Below, piece after piece: positions 25,148-37,438 of a stretch of 64,000 bases of DNA. This DNA is from Rotaria socialis (taxonomy: Eukaryota; Rotifera; Eurotatoria; Philodinida; Philodinidae): positions 124,001 to 188,000 of the forward strand of contig CAJNYU010003733.1 in the NCBI GenBank assembly GCA_905331475.1. Direction: 5' to 3'. The translations under genes were made by a program, and so were the position numbers. Below the pieces are notes generated by a model. The model ran no database searches. It was not told the origin of the DNA and was given only the letters and a program-made list of their open reading frames with translations. The stretch's first letter is position 1. Each line of letters starts with the position of its first letter.

Positions 25148-27841
25148 ATGGGAACAATAACGATGTTGTTTTTCTTCTTATTGTTTCGTGTGGTTCTTAG
25201 TTATACTGACGAATCGATCAATTTACTTGTTCATTCAAAAGCCATGTTGAATAATAATCGTTATTGTATTGAACTTGCTAAATTACCAAATAATCATGGA
25301 GTTGATATAAAAAATTTTGGTTGGCATACGCCTTATCTATCGTCACCATCTTTTAATGCTTGTGACGCATCAAATTTTAGTAATTCTTTACCTAAACCAC
25401 TAGCACCAAATACAATTCTAATCGTTTATGAACACGAATGTAAAATAACAGAACAGGCATGGAATGTTGAAAAATATTTTGAACAACAAATTTCCTTAAT
25501 GATAATAACGAATCGAACAAATACTCATTATGAATTAACGTATAATATAACAACAATGCCTGTTACAATTCCCGTGTTGATTTTTTGGCATAATGATTTT
25601 ATGAAACTCAATAATAAATATGGGCATTTAACTGATATCGAATTATCCATTGCTTTTCCACCCGATATAACGAAAAAATTTCGCCCAAGTGTATTACTAA
25701 TGTTCCTATTGATTTTAATTATTTTGCTTTTTGGTAATTTTTGGGCAGCTGATGAATTTAAAAATAAAGTTAAAGATCATAATGAGAATATAGATCAGGA
25801 ATTATCCAATATTAATGCAACACCATTGACTAATGGACGAGGAATGTCACTGATCATCACTAGGAAAAATTCGATTGCACCAAATGAAACATCAGAAAAT
25901 AATGAACCGGCAATACTTCCTGTCACATGTTGTGTTATTATACTTATTATATGCTTTGCTGTTGGATGGCTTTTATTACTTTATTATTTTCCAAAAGTGA
26001 TGATATATATACTACAAGGTAAATATTGACTCTTTACTCGTCATTAGAAACACTCAAGGTCATTTTTTGGAACTTTTTCCATTTGAGATGCATCTCTTAT
26101 TTTTTTTTTAGTTACAAAATACAAAGTAATGATTGGGTATTGATTGATATTGAAATCTATGAGAATCGAAAATATCTAGTTTATCCAATAATTAACGAGT
26201 AAATGACAAATTAATTTTATAGTCTCATAGAAATGATGACGATGATCTAACAATATACTCTAAAAGAAAAACGTTCCAACTAATATAAATCAATCTAATA
26301 GATGAGTTTCAATGACTAACACAAAATATAAATTATACAAAACAAATAATCGATAGAGAAAAATATGTTTCTCTCCATTGAATTGTTATTTATGATTCTG
26401 TAAAACCATTATGTTGATTCTTGTGAAATAATCTGATGCTAGTCGTGGAATACTATTGGCCTAGAAGCCAATCTTCAATATAATTTTGAAAGCAGTTGGA
26501 AAATTATTGACTCTAATCAATTCTCTCTGTAAATCGTCGAATCTATCATGTTAGACACTAAACGATCCAGTCATAAGCATATTTCTAAAATATTTTTTGG
26601 TATTATCACACACATATACATTTACCATAAGTATATCCAATATTAAAAAGAAAATGCTACTGAACCTTAAGTTTTCTTATTACTAATTTCTATCGATAAA
26701 GTCAAACATCCTAACATTACTATCGATATTTTCGTGTTCTTCAGCATTTTAACATATTTACTATTGTCTTGATGATTTTCTTTTTAGTTGTATTTTGCAT
26801 CGGTGCATTTTCATCTTTAACATCATGTTTGGATCGTTCAAGTTTTTTCGTACCGATACTTCGTCATTATTCAACATCTTCTCATACATGTCGTAAACCA
26901 TGTGTTTATCAGGTAGATCCATTAAATATGTTTACAGTATTTGCGATGTCTATTTCGTTAACCATTGTAATTATTTGGTATGTATATCGTCAAAGTGAGT
27001 GGGCATGGATTTTACAAAATATTCTTGGGGCAGCTATTTGTATGACAGTACTTTCGATCTATCGTCTGGGCAATATGCGTGCAATTACAATTATACTGCT
27101 GGCATTTTTTCTCTACGATATTTTCTTTGTGTTTATCACACCATACATTCCAATATTTCAACAATCATCAATACCATCAAATTCTAATCATACCATTATT
27201 CCATCATCGAACGGATCATTGTCAAGTATTCACATAATATCTCGAAAGCCAAAACGAAATCGATCCGTTATGGAACAAGTCGCTTTAGGTATTGGTACAA
27301 ATGGTGAAGTTGTACCACTATTATTTGCTTTACCTATGTTTATATCTGAAAATGAACTTGATCCATGTGTTCCAATACAAAAATCAATGCTTGGTTTTGG
27401 CGATATCATTTTACCAGTAAAGAACTTTCTTGTTTTTTTTAGGTTAGTTTTTAACTATTTCTTTCTCTTTAGGGTATTGTATTAACATTTTGTAAAATAT
27501 TTGATATAGCTAGTAATCATCGTTGGCCAATTTATTATACGCAATCGATTATATCTTATTTTGTTGGTCTATCTTTAACTCATGTTGCACTTTATCTAAT
27601 GAATACAGCTCAACCAGCATTACTTTATCTTGTTCCTTGTTTACTTTTGTCAACTATTCTAACTGGTTTATGTCGTCGAGAATTAAAAGAACTTTACACA
27701 GGCAAACGGATTCAAGCATTACTTGCTCGAAAACTAGAAAATGGTGTTGACAATTCAATTGGACAACACATAAATGACGAAATACCACAAAGGGATATTC
27801 TTATTGGTATCAACGATAAGCCGACTGTTGATCAGGATTAA
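25148..27841 (+). CDS. SPPL2: signal peptide peptidase-like 2 (SPPL2) intramembrane aspartyl protease
   Basis: Three exons, 25148-26018, 26788-27416 and 27473-27841, join in frame to 622 residues. A signal peptide (MGTITMLFFFLLFRVVLS) leads into a lumenal protease-associated (PA) domain with N-glycosylation sites, then a nine-helix membrane core. All three catalytic signatures are intact: the YD motif in FFLYDIFFVF, GxGD in MLGFGDIILPG, and QPALLYLVP. Introns are 769 and 56 bp. SPPL2 enzymes cut type II membrane stubs in lysosomes, endosomes and at the plasma membrane after ectodomain shedding. The PA domain plus these motifs separate it from SPP and SPPL3. The C-terminal tail is short, and the frame ends 48 bases before the stop of the convergent tetraspanin; a polyadenylation signal (AATAAA) lies at 27860-27865. 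Confidence 0.95.
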
Positions 27842-27889
27842 TTTATATATTTTATGTAGAATAAAAATAGAAAAGAGGGTAAACGAAAG

Positions 27890-28756
27890 TTATTGTCCAG
27901 TAGAATTTTCTACACGATGGTGCATTTTACGATAAATAAACAGGAGACGTAGAAATAAGATTGCTAGAATAAATACAAGAAATGCAAGACCAAAAGTAAA
28001 AACTAAAACAGTTATAAGAAGATTCGTTTTAATACTATTATAACACGTAGGTTGACCGATATCGCCATAATAACATATGCCAGTTAATGCTGGTATATTG
28101 CGACCAACGAAAATACGACCAACATGTCCGATATCATTGGAATCATAACCACAACAAGACCGAGGTAGTTGACTATTATATTTCCAACCTGTACTAGGTG
28201 CATGATACCAATCAGTATTATTATCTTTTACACCACAACAACTAAAATAATATTGAACAAAATCCCATCCATCACGAACTAGGGATGTACTCGTTGAATT
28301 ATAATAATAGTAGACTGTTGTTTGTGTGCTTGATGCAAGTCTTTGTAATTCTGTATCACCGGTAATCGAAATAAAAATTCCGAAACCGATTAATATCAGT
28401 AAGAGAATTAGAAGTAAAACAGGTCCAATAAAATAGAATAGTACATAATATCGAAATTTAATACATATAAGACATATTACAGTAAGTAGTGAAATAATCA
28501 ATATGATACAGCCAAGTATAATACCAATAATTGCAGTAACCAAAAGAGTATCAGTGGGTCCTTTACCAGTAAAGCTGGATGATGGAAGAGCTTGCGAATA
28601 AACAATCGCTACTGAACGTATTTTAGTCATATTTGGATTAAGTAAAAGATTGAGTGAAAAAGCAAGTAGTAATAAAGATATATGTAAGATAAATATGGCA
28701 AGAATTAAGGCAAGTATTCGAAGGCATCGACGATTGCATACAGATGATTTATTCTT
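27890..28756 (-). CDS. tetraspanin (5' exon not located)
   Basis: The frame is open from 28756 to 27890 (288 residues plus stop). An internal ATG at 28630 would omit TM1, but residues encoded at 28630-28756 form a clear first membrane helix (ILALILAIFILHISLLLLAF), so the true start must be in an upstream exon spliced to the acceptor ending TTTAG at 28757. TM2 and TM3 follow, then a large extracellular loop with the diagnostic CCG (YYFSCCGV) and a Pro-x-Ser-Cys-Cys type motif (LPRSCCG) plus two further Cys, and TM4. Tetraspanins organise membrane microdomains. The specific subfamily is not recognisable. The first exon could not be identified with matching phase. Confidence 0.88.
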   Translation of the reverse strand, partial: KNKSSVCNRRCLRILALILAIFILHISLLLLAFSLNLLLNPNMTKIRSVAIVYSQALPSSSFTGKGPTDTLLVTAIIGIILGCIILIISLLTVICLICIKFRYYVLFYFIGPVLLLILLLILIGFGIFISITGDTELQRLASSTQTTVYYYYNSTSTSLVRDGWDFVQYYFSCCGVKDNNTDWYHAPSTGWKYNSQLPRSCCGYDSNDIGHVGRIFVGRNIPALTGICYYGDIGQPTCYNSIKTNLLITVLVFTFGLAFLVFILAILFLRLLFIYRKMHHRVENSTGQ

Positions 28757-29559
28757 CTAAATTATTGTATATATTAGAAATCCTACTACGTTATTGTATA
28801 TATATATGAGTTCTCTAGTATATCAGTAGGTCTACATTGATCAAACCTACAGTCAAAATTCATCTTTTGCAACATGTAAATTTTCTCTTAAATATCTCAA
28901 TTCATCGCCTATTGTTCTTTATTTCTTATTGACAACTGGATATTTATAATTTATATTTAATACTCTACTATCGCACTCATCATCCGTTTTCCTGGGTGTT
29001 CAAAAATTGGAAATGATAACTGAAAAACATCTGCAGTAGAAGACAACGACTATTATTGATGAGAAATAGAGATTTCGCTATAGTATGTTTTTGTCTGTTT
29101 AGTGGGGTTCATATTGAACAAGGAAATTTTTTATCGTACATAATTCTTATCATCGAGAAGTGAAATATAAAGAATTTACAACCTACAATAAGTAAGTGAT
29201 AGTAAAAGAAATAAAGATACAATCTCAATAGCAGCAGTCGTATGCATTGAATAGTACTCAATCAACTTTATTGATGAGAGTTTTATAGCTAATCACCAAG
29301 CAAAAGAATCTATGAACGAAAAGAGACTATGTGTAATTAGTACATAAATAATTCATTTAATAAAAATTGGATTGCAAGTAAAATTACTACTGTCAGATGA
29401 TAGTTAACTATTACTGATTGTGTATCATTAGGCATGGATTTAAAATATTTATTATGTATGATAAATTCAACTTTAAATATTATTATAAGCCCATCTGATA
29501 GTCATTTTTGTTTTTTGAAATTGATAATGAAGAACTATTGATATTCTCAATTATTTTAC
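28757..29559. other. intergenic, probably includes tetraspanin 5' exon and promoter
   Basis: The interval is AT-rich with no frame of note. The missing first exon of the tetraspanin should be here or in the following 1-2 kb; ATGs near 28860-28875 give a donor-like GTAGGT, but the phase does not match. Confidence 0.45.
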
Positions 29560-31924
29560 TTAGATAAGATCATGTGTCAAGGAAAAACTTTGACTGCTAA
29601 CCGATGATTTTTCATTCTTGTTTGTCGTTGATAAAATATTAGACATCTCATCGGTTTGTATTGTTGCTGATTTTTGTCGTCGTCTTGGTACGGTTTGTGT
29701 TATGACATGTTTGCGATTTCCTAAATTAAATTTTTTACTATTACTCATGTTAAACATATTAGTTGATCGAATAAAATAATGATTGTGTAAAATGCATTCA
29801 TTACTTGACATGAAAATATTTATGGATCGATATTATTCTCTCATATTTTACCAGTAACAACAGGTGCCACAAATGATTCTTGTACGTTGAATCTGAACGG
29901 TTCTCTTCGATGATGTTGATATCGTTTAATGGGTTTTATTTCGATGATACTTTCATCACTGCTTAGATCCGATGCTGAAATAGTATAAACTGGATAAGTT
30001 CGTGTTTTGATATTTGATCGTGTACGTTGCTTCCGTCGATTCATTATTTCTAACAAGTTGTTTTCTTCGTTTATTCAAAGCAATTTTTAAAAAGCTCGAA
30101 ATATTTTATTTTCTTACAAAAACCCTCCTGCTGTTCAAAATTTATTATAGTTAAAAAATTGATCTTTGTTCTTTACATCAACATTAACAAATCATATTCT
30201 ACAAACGATTATTGTCATAGATTTCGATCTCTTTTTCTTTTCTCTTTTTTTTTCCTTCTTTTAATTTAAAATAGGATTCGAATCAGCATAAGAATGATGA
30301 TAGAAACGACCATAAACGAAAGGAAGCATACGCAGACAAAAGGAAACATGTGCATGTTTGGTACAAGAGTTTTCTACCGTCGTCGTCATGATAAAATCAG
30401 ATTGATGCAGAAAAACGGCTTATGACCATACTTTGTTCATCTTTTTTTCTTGCACTCTCGTTCTTCTGTTCTCTTTGTTTCCACTATCGTTGCCTGTTTT
30501 CGATATTGCTTACAAACGTTTTTGCACATCGTCTTCATCGATAAGAGTAGACAGACACCATCACCTTATATTTTATTCATATGTAGACCAGTGGTCTATT
30601 TTCGATATGCACACAAATATTTTGTTTTATTTGCGTTGTTATACGTTGTTACTGAAACAAGAGTAGCTCACTTAAACGTATGAATATGCATCGTTGTAGG
30701 GCTTTGACAACGGCGAAAAAATTGGGCCAGGTAAGCTACCTCATATGGCTACCTGTCTAAGCAAACATTTGACCATCAACAAGCGAACGAACGAGTAAGA
30801 TAGAACGAATGAAGAAAAAAAATGAATCGTAAATAGAGAAGAAAGAGACACCGTTTGACAACGCAAACCAATATCTACAATAATGCTCATGACACGTCTT
30901 TCTTTTTTAATTTCATGTTGTCTTCTTTTTCTTTTTCATTTTCATCTGATGATGATGACGGTAAATAATCTATTTCGTAGTGCATGCATATATTTGCTCT
31001 TTAGCCTGATGAAACAAAAATGCGAAAGAGTTTTTGTATTTTTTGTTCTTATCTTTAACGATCTTTTAATATGTTAATTTTTTTGAAAAATCATTCGAAA
31101 GAAATAGCTAATATATAAGTGATACAAGAACGAACGAAAACGTTGTCAGTCTGTTGAAAAGACACTTGTTGTCATGGTTTCATTAGCCAGCCAAACAAAA
31201 CAAAAACGTAGGAGCTGTCTCACGGTGTTTTAGATTTATTGTTTAATGCACTGATGAATACAGAGAGTTGTTGGCCATTTACTCACTTCAAAAACATTCT
31301 GGGCAGTCCGTTGTCTTTTCTGTGCATGTAGCCTGAGGGAACGTTTTTTCTTACAATAGAGAGGCAGAGAGACACATCAACGAAAAAAGGCGAAATGTCA
31401 TGGAGCGAAAAAGAGACAGAAAGAAAGAAAGAAAGAAAGAGAGAGAAAAGAAGCGATACGAATTAATACAATTATATATCCACGTACATCGAATAGAAAA
31501 AGAGACACATCGACGATGGGACATCCACCGAACGGGCTACTAATTTCTTTCGCTCCTTCTTTTACTTTTCGTTGATATACGTTTTCACAATTTGATTAGC
31601 TTCATCGACATCTATATATGATATGTTTGAAGATTTTTTTTCTTCGGACAGAACATTGTTTCAACAACGCTTTAGCACATATGTACTAAAGTAAGAATGC
31701 AAATAGTCATTGTCGAACAATAACTATATCGGACGAATTTGTATTCACTGAAAAACAAAATTTCTGTACATGTATGCATTGGAGAAAAGTAAAAGCAGTG
31801 AAAATATCAAAGGTATGTGTTTACCGGTAATAATCACTGAGCGCGAATGTTCGCAGTCAATTTGTAAAATAAATTTATTGACTAGAGCACTTCGTGCTTT
31901 GGGAAACCCGGCATCGACGTTCAT
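29560..31924 (-). CDS. uncharacterised small basic protein (three exons)
   Basis: I do not recognise this gene. The exons are 31924-31825, 30049-29852 and 29720-29560, joined by phase-1 introns of 1775 and 131 bp; the product is 152 residues. Exon 1 starts MNVDAGFPKARSALVNKF and is visibly richer in GC than its surroundings; its donor (CCG|GTAAAC) and the exon 2 acceptor (TTGTTAG) match in phase, which is the main evidence that they belong together. The product is strongly basic with clusters NRRKQRTRS, RYQHHRREP and PRRRQKS, a short acidic patch (DLSSDES), and a Ser-rich tail. There are no membrane segments. It could be a nuclear or phospho-regulated adaptor. The long first intron is inference from phase alone. 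Confidence 0.55.
30062..31816. other. long non-coding interval / putative intron 1 of the small basic gene
   Basis: The stretch contains (GAAA)n at about 31419-31441 and an imperfect hairpin near 30729-30760 (CAGGTA...TACCTG). No coding frame is convincing. Confidence 0.45.
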
Positions 31925-32626
31925 TTTTTTACAATCTTTATAATTGAAAAACGACCTGGAAATAAAACTCAACAACTGACAAATTGTTTGTTTCTACAAA
32001 CAAAAATAAAAGGCGCAAGCCTATGGATTTTTATATGTTAAAATTATATCGAAGATCTAAATTCTTCTAAGTGCAAAATATTGTAAATAATGAATCCATA
32101 CACTTACTTTTTGACCTAGTGTAGTTTATGGTAGTTCAGTTTTTTATTTCAGTCCGTGAAAAAGAATCTCTAATATTTATTATAAATTCATTTTCTTGTA
32201 AAGTGTAACCAATCGATTTTTCTCTACTTATTTTATGTTCTGTTATATTTAGTTACAATGAAATGGGATTTCATTAAGTAAAATAAATTGCTAATATTTC
32301 AATATGATCGTTAGTTTGTTGTCAATCAAAATCTTAGAGACAAAAAAGGAAAGAAAATATGTAACTTTATATTAATTTATTATGTCAGATCTATTTATGT
32401 TTGATAATAGAAAGTTATTTTAAATACTTAGCATATATATATATATATACATAATCCTAACAAAAAGTTTGCCTAATGAATATGATCATAAAAGCGATGT
32501 ATTCAAATTAATCAAGAAAAGGCCATAAAAGCCAAAGTTTCATTATTTGAACGTTAATATTTATCAAACTCTTTGTCTGCAATATTGGCTAAAATATTGT
32601 AATTTTATTGAAGTGGATTGAAATAT

Positions 32627-32661
<35 letters not shown>

Positions 32662-32700
32662 CACAAATATATAGATATATGAATAAAAACATTGTCTTTC
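31925..32700. other. intergenic with TA and GATA repeats
   Basis: The interval holds (AT)n at about 32433-32449 and the tetranucleotide run listed separately, just downstream of the isoprenoid synthase stop codon. Confidence 0.6.
32626..32660. repeat. (GATA)n microsatellite
   Basis: About eight to nine uninterrupted GATA units lie 41 bases downstream of the stop of the isoprenoid synthase gene, probably within its 3' UTR. Confidence 0.9.
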
Positions 32701-35700
32701 TCAATTTTTTCGATTAACAATATAATTAACAACGTCTTTAATTGTTCCAGCACTTGATGACCAACATTCGTCGACTAATTTTAATGTTTGTCGACGAAGG
32801 TCTTTTAAACGTTGTCGAGTACCTTCAATACCTAGTACGGACACATAAGTAGTTGTATTATTTTTTATATCAAGTGCCATAGGTTTGCCAATATCCTCTC
32901 CTTCAACATCTAATAAATCATCGCGCATTTGAAATAATATTCCCATTAAACGACCTAATTCACGAATATTTGCTATTTCAATACATTGAATATCTACTGA
33001 TGATGTCGAGGGCGATATAGCTAAAATAGCTGGTGTTATCAGGACAATTTCAATTGCTTTGCCTGTTTTTAACCATGCAATACGATCAAGTTCATCGAGT
33101 TGTCCATTCTCTTTTTCTATACTGGCATGTGCTGCACGTAAATCCATCATTTGCCCAATACATAAATCATGCATTGATAAAGATATTTCACTAACCACTT
33201 GATTAACACGTTCAGGTGTAAATCCATTTTTAACAAGATCATGATTAATTAAACTCATACTAACAGCAATTAAATCAACAGCTGCTAATTGTGCACGACC
33301 TTCACATAATGTGTTTGGTATATCATTATTGATTGTTGTTTTATGTAATGTAGGTCGACCACGTCTTAAATCACTATTATCCTGAGCTGGAAGATCATCA
33401 AATATAAGTGATGACGTATGCAAATATTCTATGCCACAAACCAATGGTAAAACATTTTTTAAATCTATATTATACAAATCGCAAACCATCATCATTAATA
33501 ATGGACGTAAACGTTTACCACCAGCTGTAACACTATAATTCATGGCTGATATTAATAGTTGTTCATCTGGATGAGTGACTGATGGTGGTTTTTGAGTTTT
33601 ACTAAATGAATGAATGTGTAAAGCATCTTCAATCTGTCTTAAATGATCACCAATATATGTTTCTAATTTACGATTTGTTCGTGCATATTGTATACTTGCT
33701 TTATTTATTATGCGAAAAAACAATTTTTCTGGATCGCTTACATTAGAAAAATCACTACGAACATTTATCCAAAGATAATCATGTAATCGTAAATTATCTT
33801 GACAAAATAAATAAAGAAATTCACGCAATGCAGATTCACCTGAGCTTGTTTGAATTGATTTTAATGTACGAGATATACGACGACCAATGAACGCACCAGT
33901 TTGAATATCTCGTTGAGATGATACATATATATCAGAACAAAGATGTAAAAATATATAAAATGGATTAAGTAACTGTTTAGTTGATATTTGTTGACGACCA
34001 TTAAATGATGCATAGTGTGTAAATGGAGTAACAGAACTCGATTGAATATCATCATAGAAATCTCGACAATCGTCAGTTAATTGACCCAGAAACGGCATTA
34101 TCCATAAACGATTACCCTCTTCACGAGCAGATTTTATATTACCGAAATAGGTTGTACATGTATATGTGAAATGAGATTTGAGTACGGAACCTAGAAGAAT
34201 TATTTCAAGTGTTATTAACTATTCGATAACTAGACATAGTGTCTGTTTAAAAATTTAGTAAGAAAATTCGTTTTCTAGGCAAAATTTTCGAAACAATTAT
34301 TGATAAGGTTATGGCTATCGAAAAGCTCGACAGTTAATGCTATCAGTTTTAAGAAATAATTATTGTTTTCTATGCATTCTTTTGTTTAGAAAAGAATCTT
34401 TACATATAGAATAACTAAAGTTCCAATATATATATATACACTAAATATTGGGCGAATTTTATTAAAAATTTCAACACTTTCAGTAATGAAATGTCTTATT
34501 TTTGTTAAGTCAAATAGTCCTCAAGAAGATATCTATCATCAATGTAATATATAAATATAGATAATCAGAAAATGTATGAGAAACTGAAATATGTTTAGTC
34601 GATATTGTTTACAGAATGTTAAATAAGAAAAGGATTTCATGAATGATACTTTTATTCTGAAAAATGAAATTTTACCTAAGTACAAGTCTTCGTCATTGTA
34701 AAAAATTTCCGGTTCTCTTTTATCCATTCGTTGTGATCTCAATAGAAGAGCCAATTCATTGAAAGCAGAAGTAGTTACATTAATCGTTTTGGTTAATGCA
34801 ATAAGACCATCAAATGATTCCAGTAGTAATGGTGTCAATGGTGTTTTCGGTACTTCGTTTCTATTGAATTCTTCACCGCTTAGTATATCTTCCATTTTCA
34901 AAATCCATTTATCTAGTAGTTCATTTGGTGTTAATAATCTTTCATTTTCATTATTAATTAATTTTAAAACCTCTAAATGTTGCATGGAAATCTTATCTAT
35001 ATTTTGAATTTCATCTTGTACACAATCGACAACAGCATATGCGATACCAAAATAAAAACCCATTTGAAGTGCACGAAATAATTGTTCATTTATCAATGTT
35101 GAGTCTAGTGTTTCATTGTTATTAATTATTGTTTCAGAAAAATTAAATATTCGAGCAATACCAATACCGATGGTTGTACGTAGTAAACGAGAAAATCCTC
35201 CAACTTGTGTTAGCACAATAGGAAATGTTCGTAAAGCGTCACGCCATTTTTCTAATAGCCATGTCCATTGATCGATGTTGAATTTGGGTAAAAAGAAATT
35301 ATCTTCATTTATCTCAATAATTGATGCATTGATTTCGGCCGAAAAAATATTTTCGGTTACAGCTTTTATGATTGATGAAGTCTCTTCATTGTTATCAGGT
35401 GTTACTCGTATCATCATGATAAGATGTGAAATAGATTTAATAAATAAATGAACAAGATATATAAATTGATTATTACAACGTGCTGTCGTTGGTAATGCAT
35501 TTGGTCCGAAGACTTTACCAAAACGTAATAACATAAAATCATCACCCATATTTTTTAAATCACTTTCATATGCTTGTTTTGCGTTTTGAAGAATGGATAT
35601 TTTCGATCGAAAATTTGTTGCATCGTCAAAATCTTGATGTGTAGGCATTATTTTCATATGTTGAAAACCTTGAGAAAAAATATTGATTTGATTTTGTTAA

Positions 35701-36559
35701 ATACTGTAGCTTTTTTCATTTCCCCTAAATATAATAACTTACCAAGATTTAACATTTCTTGAATCAGTTCAAGATCAGGTGTTGAACGTTTGCGATTATT
35801 TTGTAGTATTTGCATTAAATAATCTTTTCCTTGACTTTCAGCTTGTTCATATGCGTGTCTCAAATCAAATGGTTGCTCACGAAGTTGTGCAGCACAATTT
35901 GAACTCCCTGTATCAGGCTTTGGAGTCAATGTTTCAATTACATGATTATAATACTTTTTTAAAATCTCATCTTCAGTTAATTCTTCATCGATAATATTTG
36001 GAAATATTTGCTGTGCACGTTCTAATTGTAATGAACGCCATTGATTGTTTGATGTTTTAAATTTTTGAAATAAAAAACTCGATTCAGAAGATATACATGA
36101 ACTATATTGCATGAGTTGACGTAATTGCAAAGCATGTTTGTCAATATTAATGAATACTTGATTGATAGAATCACGTACAAAATTACTAGGCAAAGAATAA
36201 AGATTCGATATATGTTCTGATTTATTGAGGAGTCGTCGTTTTATTTGTGATGAATGTGTCAATTGCCAAAAACGTGGTTTATTAGCATACGCTTCAAGTT
36301 TAGAAAAAATATATTGTTCAATAAGTTGGCGTTGTTGAATTTCTTTTTCCGTTAAAATTTTAGATATTTGACTTGTTCCAGGATCATTTGGTATGCGTGC
36401 GTCAATATGTGGTAGATTCTTCACATTTTTACTCGAATTATGTACATGAAAATGATGTATATGAAAACGAGATTTGCTTTTATCTTTTGTAGAAGATAAA
36501 ATAATTATTAATTTAATAAATGCAATAAAATTCAAACCTACTAGTTCGTTTTTTCCCAT
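32701..36559 (-). CDS. tandem class I isoprenoid synthase: degenerate N-terminal synthase fold plus bacterial-type GGPP/FPP synthase
   Basis: Exons 36559-35743, 35668-34676 and 34190-32701 join in frame (phase 1 at both introns of 74 and 485 bp) to 1099 residues. The C-terminal third is a complete prenyl diphosphate synthase: GGKRLRPLL at 827-833, first Asp-rich motif DDLPAQD at 868-874 followed by RRGRPTLHK, and second motif DDLLD at 1027-1031. The four-residue spacing in DDxxxxD is the bacterial/plant-type motif, not that of animal FPP, GGP or PDSS1 synthases. Ser at the fifth residue before the motif, where FPP synthases carry an aromatic, favours GGPP or longer products. Residues about 420-660 repeat the pattern in degenerate form: GGFSRLLR at 429, DCVQDE at 487-492 and DDCRDFYDD at 643-651. 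Residues 1-270 are unrecognised, with a hydrophobic N-terminal stretch. The layout recalls fungal cyclase-prenyltransferase chimeras. The start codon is uncertain. Confidence 0.88.
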
Positions 36560-37438
36560 GAGAATTTGATTGTTTCATAGACAGCATTATTAGAAATAAA
36601 AAAAATAACAAAACATATGCTCTGTTCTATTTTGAAAACGAACTACTTAAAACCATTCACTAGCGTAGTTTGATCAAGCGTAACAAGATGAGTATTAATA
36701 ACAACAAAACATTAATATTATTAATCAAGGCTGCACGAAATATCATTATTTTCATAACTTCTTCCTTTTTCTCTAATAAAGAATCATGTGATCAGCTTTG
36801 CATGACTGATGAAAACCGTCATGAGTAGGTGTTTCCTACGCCAATATCATTGCAATTTCTGTTTCCTAAGAAGGAAACATGCCTTTTATATTGATTAATG
36901 AGCTTCAATAGTAAAATATCTGTTTCGCATATATTTTCTTAATTTTTTGTTGTTATAAAAATGAGTTCTTCATTTTTACGCCTGCTCTAAATATGACCAT
37001 TCGAGCATGACGTCAATACAAGATGCGGAGTAATTTTAATTGTGACGTAAAGCATGTACTTGATATGTCTCATAGGTGAATAAATGAGTAATCGTCAGTG
37101 TTGCATATTTTTTCATCATTGATACGAATTGAATTTAGAAGGAGAAAAAAAGAAGAAAAAACATACACAATATTGATACGTTTGGTTCTTGTCAGTTCCG
37201 CCGAAGCCTACATCATGATGATACTCGATGATATTTCATGGGATAAAAAAATTCCGTATATTTTTTTCTGTCGTTTCAAAGCTTGATCATATTGACATAG
37301 AAATAAAATCTACATATGGCCTGCTTATATTTGGCGGGTGCATATCGTATGTCAAAAAGAAACGAGTTAATATCAGAACAATACTGACTTGCATTTCTTT
37401 CATTTTGTTTTGATGTTCTTCGTTGACTAACTCTGAAT
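36560..37438. other. divergent intergenic region
   Basis: This 879-base AT-rich gap separates the isoprenoid synthase start (minus) and the four-TM gene start (plus), so both promoters are expected here. No motif stands out. Confidence 0.5.

Noticed and set aside
30729..30760. Hairpin CAGGTA...TACCTG as a microRNA precursor
   Set aside because: The stem is only 6-8 bp with a bulge, far shorter than a microRNA precursor.
34539..36559. Reading the three minus-strand frames at 32.7-36.6 kb as three separate genes
   Set aside because: Consensus donor/acceptor pairs in phase 1 join them, there are no independent start contexts, and the motif layout of the N-terminal synthase fold spans the frame 2 to frame 3 junction.
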